Part shown: positions 23,557 to 32,061 of the stretch, piece by piece
How positions within the stretch are numbered: position 1 is the first letter of the stretch
How the letters are laid out: each line of letters begins with the position of its first letter
Assembly: GCA_902386255.1 (NCBI GenBank)
Contig: CABMII010000008.1
Location: forward strand, 1-43,030
Source of the DNA: an uncultured archaeon
GTDB lineage: Archaea > Halobacteriota > Methanosarcinia > Methanosarcinales > Methanoperedenaceae
DNA length: 43,030 bases
Reading direction: 5' to 3'
Translations under genes and position numbers: made by a program
The notes under the pieces: model-generated
Told to the model about the DNA's origin: nothing
What the model saw: only the letters and a program-made list of their open reading frames with translations
The model's database searches: none

Positions 23557-23881
23557 TCAACAACTAACTCGTACGAACTGATACGAACTCATGCCACCGG
23601 AGTTCGTACGAGTTTAAAACCGCTATCAGGATAATTTTTTAATTGTGGATGCAATATTTAATGAATTTGTAGCACTCGTGTAAAAATATTATCAATATTG
23701 TTAATTTCAGGGCGATAGCTTCAATTTCATAAATATATTCAACCATGGTTACTAATTGGTTTGGTTGCTTTATAAAGTAAGATTGAAGAAACCTGCCGAT
23801 ATGAGCAGAAAAACGCTTTGATTATGAGGAGAAGCTCCCCATAAGTTCGTACGAGTTCGTATTAGTTCATTGTTAATGTTT
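23557..23881. repeat. CGTACGAACT repeat copies F and G separated by 229 bp
   Basis: Copy F (about 23557-23614) holds the left and centre parts of the element: CAACAACTAACTCGTACGAAC, CATGCCACCGGAG and then AGTTCGTACGAGTT. Copy G (23844-23881) starts with the same 14 bases, AGTTCGTACGAGTT, and continues with the right part CGTATTAGTTCATTGTTAATG. Together they make one full element with a 14-bp duplication flanking 229 bp (23615-23843). The 495-bp gap 23493-23987 holds this repeat and AT-rich sequence; I see no gene in it. Confidence 0.65.
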
Positions 23882-23987
23882 AATTTTCCTTGATTTCAGG
23901 AAGCTATAACCAATATCATGGAATCATTCATGAGAAGATTTATTATAACCCATACTAAAAACCATACTAAGAGGATAACATAGAGAA

Positions 23988-25016
23988 ATGACGGATGAAA
24001 AGGTTCTAACATACATTAAAAAATGCCTCGATGCAGGGCGGATGTCTGAAGCCATCGAAACCTCCGAAATTGCCAAAGTGGAGCTTTCAAAAGAGGAACT
24101 CAAAAATTACATTTACAAATATCTTGAAAACGGGTGGGTTTCCAAAGCTATCGAAGGTTCAAAAGCTGCCGGGATCGAACTTCCAAAAGAAGTGCTCATT
24201 AATTACATCAATAAATATCTTGACGAGGGACGGATATATTCTGCAAATGAGGCTTCTAAAATTATCGGCCTTCCCCTCCCAAAGGAAAAAATTATCATAA
24301 TCGGCAGAGCATGTTTTTTGAAAGGGAAACTCAATCAGGGTCTTGAAGCCTACAAGCTCCTTAAAGAGAATCCGCCGGTTGAAGAACTCATCATCTGCGG
24401 CGGCGTGTGTTTTAAAGATGGGCAGTTCTATTAAGGTCTTGAAGCTTACAAACTGGCAAATAAAAAGCCGCCCGAGGAAGAACTCATCATCTGCGGCAAC
24501 AAATGTTTCAATACCGGGCAGACCACGCAGGGATTGGAAGCCTACAAATTAGCCAATAAGACCCCCACCAAAGAGGCACTTCGCGTATGCGGTGAGATAT
24601 GCCTCCTTGAAAAACGTCATGAGGAAGGAAGAAAAGCGCTTGTGGCATCGCAGAAAATAGACGAAGTGAAAGAGGAAAAACCAATTGAGATAAAGGAAAT
24701 ATCCCTCAAGGAGCTTCACGGCTCAAAGGAAATAGAAGAATCGTGGAAAGGTTTTGGACCTAAAAAATGCCTTGATTGCGGGAACGAGGATGAATTCAAA
24801 GAAAGGTTCTTTTTGTTATCAAGATGCCCCGCGACCAGAAAAGAAGAAGAATGGCTTGATAGAACGATGAAAGAGAAATACCGCGTGGAGCACTTTACAG
24901 TTGGGATAGGGGATAATAAAGGACTGGTTGGCTCGGCGGTTTGCGCAAAATGCGGTTCCCGGAACGTGTCCTTTGAGTCCGGGGGGACCAAGGAATATAT
25001 TGAACTCAAAAAATGA
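23988..25016 (+). pseudogene. TPR-like repeat protein with C-terminal zinc ribbon, interrupted by an in-frame TAA
   Basis: A frame of 342 codons broken by one TAA at 24432-24434. The product is built from helical repeats of about 33 residues, such as LTYIKKCLDAGRMSEAIE, then KNYIYKYLENGWVSKAIE, INYINKYLDEGRIYSANE, and later QGLEAYKLLKENPP, GLEAYKLANKKPP and QGLEAYKLANKTPT. At the stop the repeat expects Gln before GLEAYK, so CAA to TAA is the simple explanation. After the repeats come CLDCGNEDEF and CAKCGSRNVSF, a zinc-ribbon pair. No good start codon follows the stop until a TTG at 24534. Function unknown; repeat proteins of this sort bind other proteins. Whether the stop is real or a sequence error is open. 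Confidence 0.8.
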
Positions 25017-25058
25017 AGCATGGTGAAAAAAAGCATCACGCCGAAGTACTAAGGCATA

Positions 25059-26198
25059 CTATTTCCCAGCATTCTTCTTCGCAGCTACTATCAATTCCTG
25101 CGTTATCTCAGGCAGTTTACTGCCCAGTTTCTTAAGCTTCCTTGGCTTGCAATTCTCAAGCGCATAAGCAAAAATTATCGGAACGCCTACGGTAGCATCG
25201 ATGTAAGGGATTACATTCCCCTCTCCAGCTTTCGGTATCTTTCCCCACGACTTGCCTTCGTTTATCGTAGCGCCTGAAAGTCCTCCAACGTCAGGACGGT
25301 CAACAGTCACCTGGACTACATAATTCTCACCCGGGCACTCCATGCCTATAATCTGGGAAATCATAGGCCCCGTTTGCTGGAGGAAATTCTTGGGCACCCC
25401 GCCGCCCACTTCAAGCACGCCGCGGGGAATCTTCTCTAGCATGCTATTGTGAACGATTGCAGCGCTTTCAAGCACGTCCATCGTGGGGCTCGGGTCTATG
25501 AATGTTTTCGGATCAAGCTGCCCTGACGTTGAGCCTGAATTTGCCATGATAGGCAGGTAACTTGTTCCCATCCCGACGGATGAATCGGCAAAACTCGGGA
25601 CAAAGACCGGGACATCATTTTTTGATGCAGAAGCGATGAACGAGCGTTCAGGAGCCTTTGCAGTCTCAAGCACCCCATCGCCAAGAATTTTATAATAATA
25701 TGCGGTTGAGTATTTTTCTGGGAACATCTTCCGTTTTACCGCTTCCTGTGTAAGCGCCTGGATAATCTTATCCTGGGCTATTAGCGTTCGCTCCATATCG
25801 ATATACACGTCATAGATACGTACCACATCGTGCTCAGCAAGTTCGTTATCGTCCGCATTATAATCTCCCTGGTGGACTGGCAATTTGTATGCAAAATGCA
25901 GGTCATGGTATGTGTTTGCGCCTGTCGTTACAATCCAGTCGATAAAGCCTTTCTCCATCATTTTGACGATGCCGCCGCCCAGTCCCACTGGAGTCATGGC
26001 GCCGGCGAGCGTCAGGCATACCGTTGAGTTGTCGTCTACCATGGTCTTGAAGAGATGACATGCTTCAGCCAGCCGTTTTGCATTAAAACCCATGTCATCA
26101 AAGACCTCGTCAACCAGCTGGGTAATCGTCATATTATCAGAAATAGGGATAGGAGATATTGGTTTACCCCCCCAGTAATTATGTTTCGAGTTGTGCAT
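25059..26198 (-). CDS. Deoxyhypusine synthase family protein
   Basis: A 379-residue protein of the DHS family, which transfers an aminobutyl group from spermidine (or, in some archaea, an agmatine-derived group) to a lysine of initiation factor aIF5A. Typical features: TLAGAMTPVGLGGGIVKMMEKGFIDWIVTTGANTYHDLHFAY near 62-103 with the NAD-binding segment, PSFADSSVGMG near 200, PRGVLEVGGGVPKNFLQQTGP near 260, and GKSWGKIPK near 330 containing the expected catalytic lysine. A good GGAGGAA ribosome binding site precedes the ATG. Some archaea carry DHS-like paralogues or homospermidine-synthase-like forms, so true DHS function is not certain. It may share polyamine supply with SpeA (10100). Confidence 0.85.
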   Translation of the reverse strand: MHNSKHNYWGGKPISPIPISDNMTITQLVDEVFDDMGFNAKRLAEACHLFKTMVDDNSTVCLTLAGAMTPVGLGGGIVKMMEKGFIDWIVTTGANTYHDLHFAYKLPVHQGDYNADDNELAEHDVVRIYDVYIDMERTLIAQDKIIQALTQEAVKRKMFPEKYSTAYYYKILGDGVLETAKAPERSFIASASKNDVPVFVPSFADSSVGMGTSYLPIMANSGSTSGQLDPKTFIDPSPTMDVLESAAIVHNSMLEKIPRGVLEVGGGVPKNFLQQTGPMISQIIGMECPGENYVVQVTVDRPDVGGLSGATINEGKSWGKIPKAGEGNVIPYIDATVGVPIIFAYALENCKPRKLKKLGSKLPEITQELIVAAKKNAGK

Positions 26199-26465
26199 TT
26201 GATTCCTCCCGGGATTTCTGATAAATTCGATTTCATTTCAAATATGCGGTGAGATATTTAAGAATTGCTAAAAGTGATAATGAAATCCGATCCACATATT
26301 TAATACAAAAAAAATAAAAACTGCAGTGAAACCGGCTAAAAGTATATTTCAAAAGCATATGTTACAGAATCATACACAATCAAATATTCGTAGATTCATC
26401 AAAATAATAATTAAAATTTTGTCTCGCTAACGAAAGCAACGCTATTCAAAGAGGAGTGATGGAAA

Positions 26466-27584
26466 ATGAAATTGAATAACATTTACGGATGTTGTGCTTT
26501 AAGAATTGGGTTTAAAATAACAGTAATTGTTTTATTGCTGGTAACCGGTGCAAGTGCCGCAGAAATAACAGTATGTAAAACCGGGATTTGCGATTATTCA
26601 ACCATTCAAGCCGCTATATCTGCAGCAAGCCCGGGGGATATTATCATGGTGCATAGCGGTACATATTACGAGAATGTCGATGTGAACCAACCTCTCATTC
26701 TCAAAGGCATCGATACCGGTGGAGGGAAACCTGTTGTGTTAGACTTTATCGGAGGCCCCCGAATAACCTTGAGTGCTGGAAATAGCACATTTGAAGGTTT
26801 TTCACTACGTGGTATGCCTGGAGTAATTAACGTAAATTCCAACAACAATATAATCAGGAACGACGACACCTGTTCAATAGATCTGGAATCTTCCAATAAC
26901 AACATGTTAGCCGATAATGTTGCCACGTGCTCATGGACTGCCATTATTCTCGATTCTTCCAGCAACAACATACTGTTCAATAATACTGCTGAATCGGTTA
27001 ACGACTGGGGCATATCACTACACTCGTCAAGCAACAATAATACTCTGAGTTGGAATAAAGTTGTGGGCGTTGTGTCTGGCATCGAGCTTTCCTCTGCCAG
27101 TAACAACACATTGAGCTGGAATACTGTCACAGGTATTGCAGGCCCGGGCATCGAACTAACCTCTTCAGGCTACAATACACTGAATGGAAACAAAGTCTCA
27201 CGCTTTAGTTCAACTTCATCTACAATTAGCATAAGCTTGTCTTCTTCCAGCAATAACATAATCTATAACAACGATTTCAGTGGCACGGCACGGGACAATG
27301 GATATAATAAATGGAACATCACAAAAACTTATGGCGAGAATATCATCGGTGGTTCCTGGCTTGGCGGTAATTTTTGGTCTGATTATGCAGGTAAAGACAC
27401 TGATGGAGATGGCTTAGGTAATACGTTACTCCCGTATAATTCTTCGGGCGACATAACAAATGGCGGCGATTATTTGCCAGTGGTGGTTGCCACCATTCCT
27501 CCATCCCCAGCCCCGGAGTTACCCACAATAGCTCTGATGGGAATTGGTATATTTGGTTTGATGTTTATAAAAAGAGGCAAGTAA
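26466..27584 (+). CDS. Secreted parallel beta-helix (NosD-like) surface protein with PEF-CTERM-like tail
   Basis: A 372-residue exported protein. A signal peptide (about residues 17-35, IVLLLVTGASA then cleavage before AEITV) leads into YSTIQAAISAASPGDIIMVHSGTYYENV, the usual start of a right-handed beta-helix. Asn/Ser-rich turns follow about every 22-24 residues (SSNNNMLADN, SSSNNILFNN, SSSNNNTLSWN, SASNNTLSWN), then GGNFWSDYAGKDTDGDGLG, common at the end of NosD-type repeats. The C-terminus is PELPTIALMGIGIFGLMFIKRGK-like: a PEF-type motif, a hydrophobic segment and basic end, the sorting signal for an archaeosortase. No archaeosortase gene is in the window. A GAGGAGTGATG ribosome binding site precedes the ATG. 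Probable cell-surface carbohydrate-binding or adhesion role. Confidence 0.85.
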   Translation: MKLNNIYGCCALRIGFKITVIVLLLVTGASAAEITVCKTGICDYSTIQAAISAASPGDIIMVHSGTYYENVDVNQPLILKGIDTGGGKPVVLDFIGGPRITLSAGNSTFEGFSLRGMPGVINVNSNNNIIRNDDTCSIDLESSNNNMLADNVATCSWTAIILDSSSNNILFNNTAESVNDWGISLHSSSNNNTLSWNKVVGVVSGIELSSASNNTLSWNTVTGIAGPGIELTSSGYNTLNGNKVSRFSSTSSTISISLSSSSNNIIYNNDFSGTARDNGYNKWNITKTYGENIIGGSWLGGNFWSDYAGKDTDGDGLGNTLLPYNSSGDITNGGDYLPVVVATIPPSPAPELPTIALMGIGIFGLMFIKRGK

Positions 27585-27654
27585 AAAAATTATTTCAAAT
27601 TTCGTGGGCATGATGGTACATTCAGCAGGCAAAGCAGGTTTTATCGGTTATGGT

Positions 27655-27672
27655 GGATAACGGCAGTTATCC
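27655..27672. other. Short perfect hairpin between the surface protein and AOR genes
   Basis: GGATAAC (27655-27661) and GTTATCC (27666-27672) are inverted arms around GGCA, followed soon by CCCATTATCCG, which could pair with the left side in an alternative fold. It lies about 70 bp after the stop of the surface-protein gene and 110 bp before the AOR start. It could be part of a transcript end or a regulator site; nothing decides between these. Confidence 0.35.
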
Positions 27673-27782
27673 CCATTATCCGTTGAGCTAAATTACAAGG
27701 AATATACAACACATTATAAAAACGTCAACGAAAAAAGGTCCAACCAATAATATTTAATACAAAAAACCTTGTTCTGAATCAT

Positions 27783-29492
27783 ATGCATGGCTGGACAGGA
27801 AAAACAGTAACAATCGATTTATCAAACAGCAAAATATCAGAAACGAATACCGATTCCAATATGCTTCGCTCCTTTATCGGCGGGAGGGGACTGGGAGTAA
27901 AGCTGTATTACGATAATGCCTACCCGAATATCGACCCGCTGAGCCCTGAAAACCTCCTGATATTCGCAACAGGTCCACTTACGGGGACGCTGGCGCCATT
28001 GTCAGGAAGGCATGTGATGGTATCAAAATCGCCTCTCACTGGCACTATGTTGGATTCAAGCAGCGGCGGTTTTTTCGGGAAAGAACTGAAATTTGCAGGG
28101 ATTGATGCGATTATCATAAAGGGCGCTGCGGAAGAGCCGGTTTACGCTTCCATCGAAAATGGGGACTTCGAGATACTCAGTGCTAAAAAGCTCTGGGGAA
28201 AAAACGTAAGGGTATGCACTGATATGCTGTCATCGCGGGGGCGCGTGGCATGCATCGGGCGCGCAGGGGAGCGGCTTGTTCCGATGGCAAATGTCATGAA
28301 CGATTACTTCCATGCCTGCGGGCGGGGAGGGCTTGGCGCTGTCATGGGTTCTAAGAAACTCAAAGCGATTGTAGTGAAAGGGGACAAGAAACCCGCAATT
28401 TCGGATGAAGAGGCATTTGGGAAAGCGAGACGAAAAGCAAGCAAACTTCTAAGTGAAGGCGGATCAAAAGGACTTTCAACGTACGGGACTTCAGCAATGG
28501 CTAACCTCCTGAACTATATGAAGCTCCTGCCTGCACAGAACTTCAGGAAAAGCGGGTTTGCAGGTATGGATAAAGTCTCAGGTGAATTCATTAAAGAAAA
28601 TTATGATATCAAAGGCAACGCCTGCTATAATTGCACAATCGCATGCAAGCATGTCATAAAAAGCGGCGCATTCGAGGGGCATGAGGTCCCGGAATACGAA
28701 ACCCTGTGGGCTTACGGGCCTGATAATAACAACATAAATTTGGATGCAATTATCAAAATCAACCGCCTCTGCAACGACTACGGCATGGATACCATCTCCT
28801 CAGGCTCGACAATTGCGGCTTATGCCGAGATTATGGGCGAAGACATAAAAGAATTAGCCGGGCTTGTTGAAAAAATAGGTGAAAAGGAAGGGGTCGGGGC
28901 TGAACTCGGCAGGGGTTCAAAGGCTCTTTCAAAATCGCGCAAAAAAGATGTCGGGATGCAGGTCAAGGGGCTTGAGCTTCCGGGTTATGACCCGCGGGGC
29001 GTATTCGGGATGGCGCTTGCCTACGCCACTTCAAACCGCGGGGGCTGCCACCTGCGCGCCTACATGATAGCGCCTGAGATTCTTGGGAAGCCCATAAAGG
29101 TTGAGCCAAAAACATTTTCAGGAAAAGCAGGGCTTGTGCAGGCATTCCAGAATGCGACTGCAGCCCTTGATTCGCTTGTGCTGTGCATATTCTCATCGTT
29201 TGCGATAGGAGATGTGGAGTTTGCGAACATGCTGACCGCGGCAACGGGGGTGGATTATTCGACCGAAGAGTTCCGCAAATGCGGTGAGAGAATCTGGAAC
29301 CTTGAGCGGCTGTTTAATATCGAGGCTGGATTTTCGCGAAAGGATGATACCCTGCCTGAGAGGTTTTTTGAGAGCGGCGGGATTAATAAGGTTGAGTTTG
29401 AGAAGGCGCTTGATGAGTATTATCGTCTCAGGGCATGGGATGAGAACGGGGTGCCGACGAAGGATAAGTTGAGGGAACTGAAGCTTCTGTGA
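27783..29492 (+). CDS. Aldehyde:ferredoxin oxidoreductase family protein (tungsten pterin enzyme)
   Basis: A 569-residue AOR-family enzyme, oxidising aldehydes to carboxylic acids with ferredoxin as acceptor through a tungsten-bispterin centre and a 4Fe-4S cluster. The N-terminus WTGKTVTIDLSNSKISE, then FIGGRGLGVKLYYDN, PLTGTLAPLSGRHVMVSKSPLTG and SSSGGFFGKELKFAG, bind pterin as in the family. Cluster cysteines are C281, C284 and C288 (CYNCTIAC) and C468 (LVLC), matching the C-x2-C-x3-C plus distant Cys pattern. The pterin segment CHLRAYMIAPEILG contains the RGGCH-like loop (NRGGCHLR). It is shorter than the Pyrococcus AOR (about 605). The aldehyde is unknown; aldehydes from amino-acid breakdown are likely. 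TATTTAAT upstream (near 27750) may be its TATA box. Confidence 0.9.
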   Translation: MHGWTGKTVTIDLSNSKISETNTDSNMLRSFIGGRGLGVKLYYDNAYPNIDPLSPENLLIFATGPLTGTLAPLSGRHVMVSKSPLTGTMLDSSSGGFFGKELKFAGIDAIIIKGAAEEPVYASIENGDFEILSAKKLWGKNVRVCTDMLSSRGRVACIGRAGERLVPMANVMNDYFHACGRGGLGAVMGSKKLKAIVVKGDKKPAISDEEAFGKARRKASKLLSEGGSKGLSTYGTSAMANLLNYMKLLPAQNFRKSGFAGMDKVSGEFIKENYDIKGNACYNCTIACKHVIKSGAFEGHEVPEYETLWAYGPDNNNINLDAIIKINRLCNDYGMDTISSGSTIAAYAEIMGEDIKELAGLVEKIGEKEGVGAELGRGSKALSKSRKKDVGMQVKGLELPGYDPRGVFGMALAYATSNRGGCHLRAYMIAPEILGKPIKVEPKTFSGKAGLVQAFQNATAALDSLVLCIFSSFAIGDVEFANMLTAATGVDYSTEEFRKCGERIWNLERLFNIEAGFSRKDDTLPERFFESGGINKVEFEKALDEYYRLRAWDENGVPTKDKLRELKLL

Positions 29493-29565
29493 GTTTCAGT
29501 TCAAATATTTTTTAACATATCCTATTTTTCAAATAGTCTGTAATTTTTTGCGTCCATCCTTCGGC

Positions 29566-29925
29566 TTATATCCTTTCTCCTATCTTTTTGAGTATTTCTA
29601 CAAATGTCGGCTCATCTGATGGCTTTATATTGTCTCCTTCATGCAAATGATGGGGGAAAGTTTCGAATTCGGAATGATGAGGCGCATTGTCCCATCTTGT
29701 TATCAACAGTTTTTCTTTGTTCTGCCAGTGATATGAGTAATCTATCTTGTGCAGACTGGAATCAACATATTCAAACACATGAAGTTCTGAATCATCTCTC
29801 AATTCGATTACAAACCTGATGAAACCCCTGTTCACACCAATGAATTCCCTGACAAGTCGGAGATTTTTTACAGAGGGGTTCTTTTTCGCAACTTTTTTTA
29901 AGAACTCGAAATAGTCCTCTATCAT
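29566..29925 (-). CDS. TumE-like toxin (DUF6516)
   Basis: A 119-residue protein resembling the DUF6516/TumE toxin group: MIEDYFEFLKKVAKKNPSVKNLRLVREFIGVNRGFIRFVIELRDDSELHVFEYVD, with the later YSYHWQNKEKLLITRWDNAPHHSE segment rich in conserved aromatic and His residues (YSYHWQ and APHH). The usual members end with a short Asn/His motif after an HHLH-like turn, also here (FPHHLHEGD). The gene overlaps the upstream partner by four bases (ATGA), the common arrangement for toxin-antitoxin pairs. Toxic activity is not shown by sequence; the molecular target of this family is not known to me. Confidence 0.75.
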   Translation of the reverse strand: MIEDYFEFLKKVAKKNPSVKNLRLVREFIGVNRGFIRFVIELRDDSELHVFEYVDSSLHKIDYSYHWQNKEKLLITRWDNAPHHSEFETFPHHLHEGDNIKPSDEPTFVEILKKIGERI

Positions 29926-30230
29926 CCGATAGCCTCTATCAGCACCTTTTTCTCCTCTTTCAGCTCATTATATATTTCTGCGGATGCTTTCCATTCAAAA
30001 AAATCCATGTCATCGCCAAGCGATCCGCTTGTGAATTTTTTGTAGAATTCTTCAGTTTTCATGCCATATTTTTTCTCAAAATATCTCATGCTGGCGTAAA
30101 TATCATTTAACTTCTGGTTTATTTCCTCTATCTTGGATTTGAGCGTCCGGATGACCGTATATTTCACTAAATCCTTTGGAATTCCTGTGTTCTTAATTTC
30201 CGCTGCCAATTTTATCACCTGCCAGTACAA
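29922..30230 (-). CDS. TumA-like antitoxin partner
   Basis: A small, highly charged helical protein (102 residues from a TTG at 30230). The central part KSKIEEINQKLNDIYASMRYFEKKYGMKTEEFYKKFTSGSLGDDMDFFEWKASAEIYNELKEEKK is typical of the antitoxin genes found next to DUF6516 toxins: FYKKF, a short glycine turn, then DDMDFFEWKA. The start is uncertain; a second TTG at 30209 has GGTGAT before it and is a plausible alternative. It precedes the toxin and overlaps it by four bases. Confidence 0.7.
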   Translation of the reverse strand: MYWQVIKLAAEIKNTGIPKDLVKYTVIRTLKSKIEEINQKLNDIYASMRYFEKKYGMKTEEFYKKFTSGSLGDDMDFFEWKASAEIYNELKEEKKVLIEAIG

Positions 30231-30331
30231 TCCGGTTATATATTTATAGAGACTCTTATTTATATGAACGTATCCCCTTGAACAAATGCCTGGCTAATTT
30301 ACTGCATTTATTCTGATGCTGTGACGTTATG

Positions 30332-31888
30332 CTATAACACCGTGCTCTTTCTCAGCCAATCAATATCGCTCTGATACAGCTCCCTCAAATCCTTGAGACC
30401 CAGCCTCAACATCGCCACCCTGCTCACCCCGAGCCCCCATGCCAGCACCGGATACTTGATTCCGAGAGGCAGCGTGACCTCTTTCCGAAACACACCCGCG
30501 CCCCCAAGCTCAACCCACTTGCCCCTGCTCTCGATGTACACCTCTGGCTCCACGCTCGGCTCGGTGTATGGGAAATACCCTGGCCTGAATCTCACTTCAT
30601 CAAAACCCATCCTGTGATAGAACTCGGTGAGGCACCCGAGCAGGTTCTTGAAGCTCACACCTTTATCCATCACCACGCCTTCAAGCTGCTCGAACTCAGG
30701 CGTGTGCGTGGGGTCGATTGCCTCTCGCCTGTACGCGCGGTCGATGCAGAAGGCCTTAACCGGCTGGTCGGGATGGTCTGCAAGATATTTTATAGTGACT
30801 GCTGTGGTGTGAGTCCTAAGCACCTGTTTTCGTGCAACATTCTCGCTCCATTTACCTCCCCAGCCCCTTGATATTCCGGCGCCTTTTTCGTGCATTTCTT
30901 TTACGGGTGCTATGTATTCTTCAGGCAGGTCGCATTCGGTAGAGAGATGGAACGTATCCTGCATCTCACGCGCGGGGTGGTCCTGCGGCTGGAAAAGTGC
31001 ATCGAAATTCCAGAACGAGCTCTGTACTATATCGCCTTTTATCTCTGTGAACCCCATCTCAAGGAAAATCGAGCGCATTTCGTTGATGAGGCGCTGGTAT
31101 GGATGGAGTTTAGCGCCGTACACCGGTTTTACAGGCGTGTGGATATTGTACGGGCGAATCTTAGCTGTCTTCCATGAGCCGCTTGTGATGATGGTGGGGG
31201 TGAGCTGGGCGATTTCCTCTTCAATGCTTAATCCGGCGGCAGCGAGGGCTTTTCCTTCTGCAGTGATTATTATGACACGTGTCTTTTTCTCGGTTTTTTC
31301 GACAAGATTTCGTTTTATCAGTTCCTGCAACACTTCGCTTCCTTCTAAAGATGAAAATTCAAGAGCTCTTTGTCCGAGTTTAAATTTTATTCCTTCTCTT
31401 AATTTTAGCTCTTGCAGTATTTCATCTTCTAAAGATTTGCCTTTAAGAATTTTGAGTATTTCCTCATCTACTCCAATTTCTCCATCAGCTTTCCCAGTTG
31501 GAATAATCATATTATTTTCAATTCTTGCCCAGTTTTTTCTATGAAGCCAGCCTAAAGCAATACCTGCTACCTTAGGAGAAAAACGTCTCATTAAGTCGGA
31601 AATCGGGGTTGACTCCTGCTGGCCAGGCACTCTGATCACGTCGACTATCTGGCGCTCAGGTAAGCCATTATTTGCACACTCTTTGCCTTCCTTTGTGAGC
31701 GTATATACCGTAGTGACTTTTTCTGTTACCTCGCATAAACCTTTTTCAGCGAGAAGAAAAGCTGACTGCATAGCTGCTTCGACGCTGAGTCCTGATGCCG
31801 TGGTGATGTCTTCGGGAGTGAATTTGTCTTTTCTGGAGAGGGCGAGCAAGACCTTTTTTTCGTTGTTGGTGAGTGAATATTCTTTCAT
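30332..31888 (-). CDS. pheS: Phenylalanyl-tRNA synthetase alpha subunit
   Basis: About 518 residues from the ATG at 31888; the upstream extension of 27 residues in the open frame is hydrophobic and is not needed. A TATA-like ATTAAATAT sits about 25 bp upstream of that ATG (minus strand), so the message is probably leaderless. The N-terminal half carries several winged-helix units typical of the archaeal/eukaryal alpha subunit ([56 protein letters not shown]). The class II catalytic core follows: [19 protein letters not shown], the motif 2 loop [14 protein letters not shown] with [27 protein letters not shown], and motif 3 [25 protein letters not shown]. The beta subunit gene is not in the window. 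Confidence 0.95.
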   Translation of the reverse strand: MKEYSLTNNEKKVLLALSRKDKFTPEDITTASGLSVEAAMQSAFLLAEKGLCEVTEKVTTVYTLTKEGKECANNGLPERQIVDVIRVPGQQESTPISDLMRRFSPKVAGIALGWLHRKNWARIENNMIIPTGKADGEIGVDEEILKILKGKSLEDEILQELKLREGIKFKLGQRALEFSSLEGSEVLQELIKRNLVEKTEKKTRVIIITAEGKALAAAGLSIEEEIAQLTPTIITSGSWKTAKIRPYNIHTPVKPVYGAKLHPYQRLINEMRSIFLEMGFTEIKGDIVQSSFWNFDALFQPQDHPAREMQDTFHLSTECDLPEEYIAPVKEMHEKGAGISRGWGGKWSENVARKQVLRTHTTAVTIKYLADHPDQPVKAFCIDRAYRREAIDPTHTPEFEQLEGVVMDKGVSFKNLLGCLTEFYHRMGFDEVRFRPGYFPYTEPSVEPEVYIESRGKWVELGGAGVFRKEVTLPLGIKYPVLAWGLGVSRVAMLRLGLKDLRELYQSDIDWLRKSTVL

Positions 31889-31983
31889 GAGCGCATTAGA
31901 ATGGACAGCGGGATATTTAATGATTTGTGAAATGAGCAACCGAAAAAACCTATATACCCCAAACAACATCTTACCCCTTCGCA

Positions 31984-32057
31984 GGGCTCGTGGTCTAGTC
32001 GGCTATGATACCGCCTTTACATGGCGGGGATCCGGAGTTCGAATCTCCGCGGGCCCA
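31984..32057 (+). tRNA. tRNA-Val (anticodon TAC)
   Basis: GGGCTCG (31984-31990) pairs with CGGGCCC (32050-32056) with one G-T pair, and the discriminator base is A at 32057. The anticodon stem CCGCC/GGCGG encloses TTTACAT, giving anticodon TAC. The T arm contains the standard GTTCGAATC loop. CCA is not encoded. A TATA-like CCTATATACC lies near 31948. The 3' end is four bases from the stop codon of cofH on the opposite strand. Confidence 0.95.
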
Positions 32058-32061
32058 TCTT

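Noticed and set aside
6343-23881. CRISPR array from the repeated CGTACGAACT blocks
   Set aside because: The copies are dispersed over many kilobases, in both orientations, without regular spacers or cas genes.
27655-27700. Molybdenum/tungsten cofactor riboswitch before the AOR gene
   Set aside because: Only one short hairpin is present; the multi-stem architecture of that riboswitch class is not seen and it is not known from archaea.
31889-31969. 27-residue N-terminal extension of PheS
   Set aside because: It is hydrophobic and atypical, and a TATA-like box lies within it at the right distance for the ATG at 31888.
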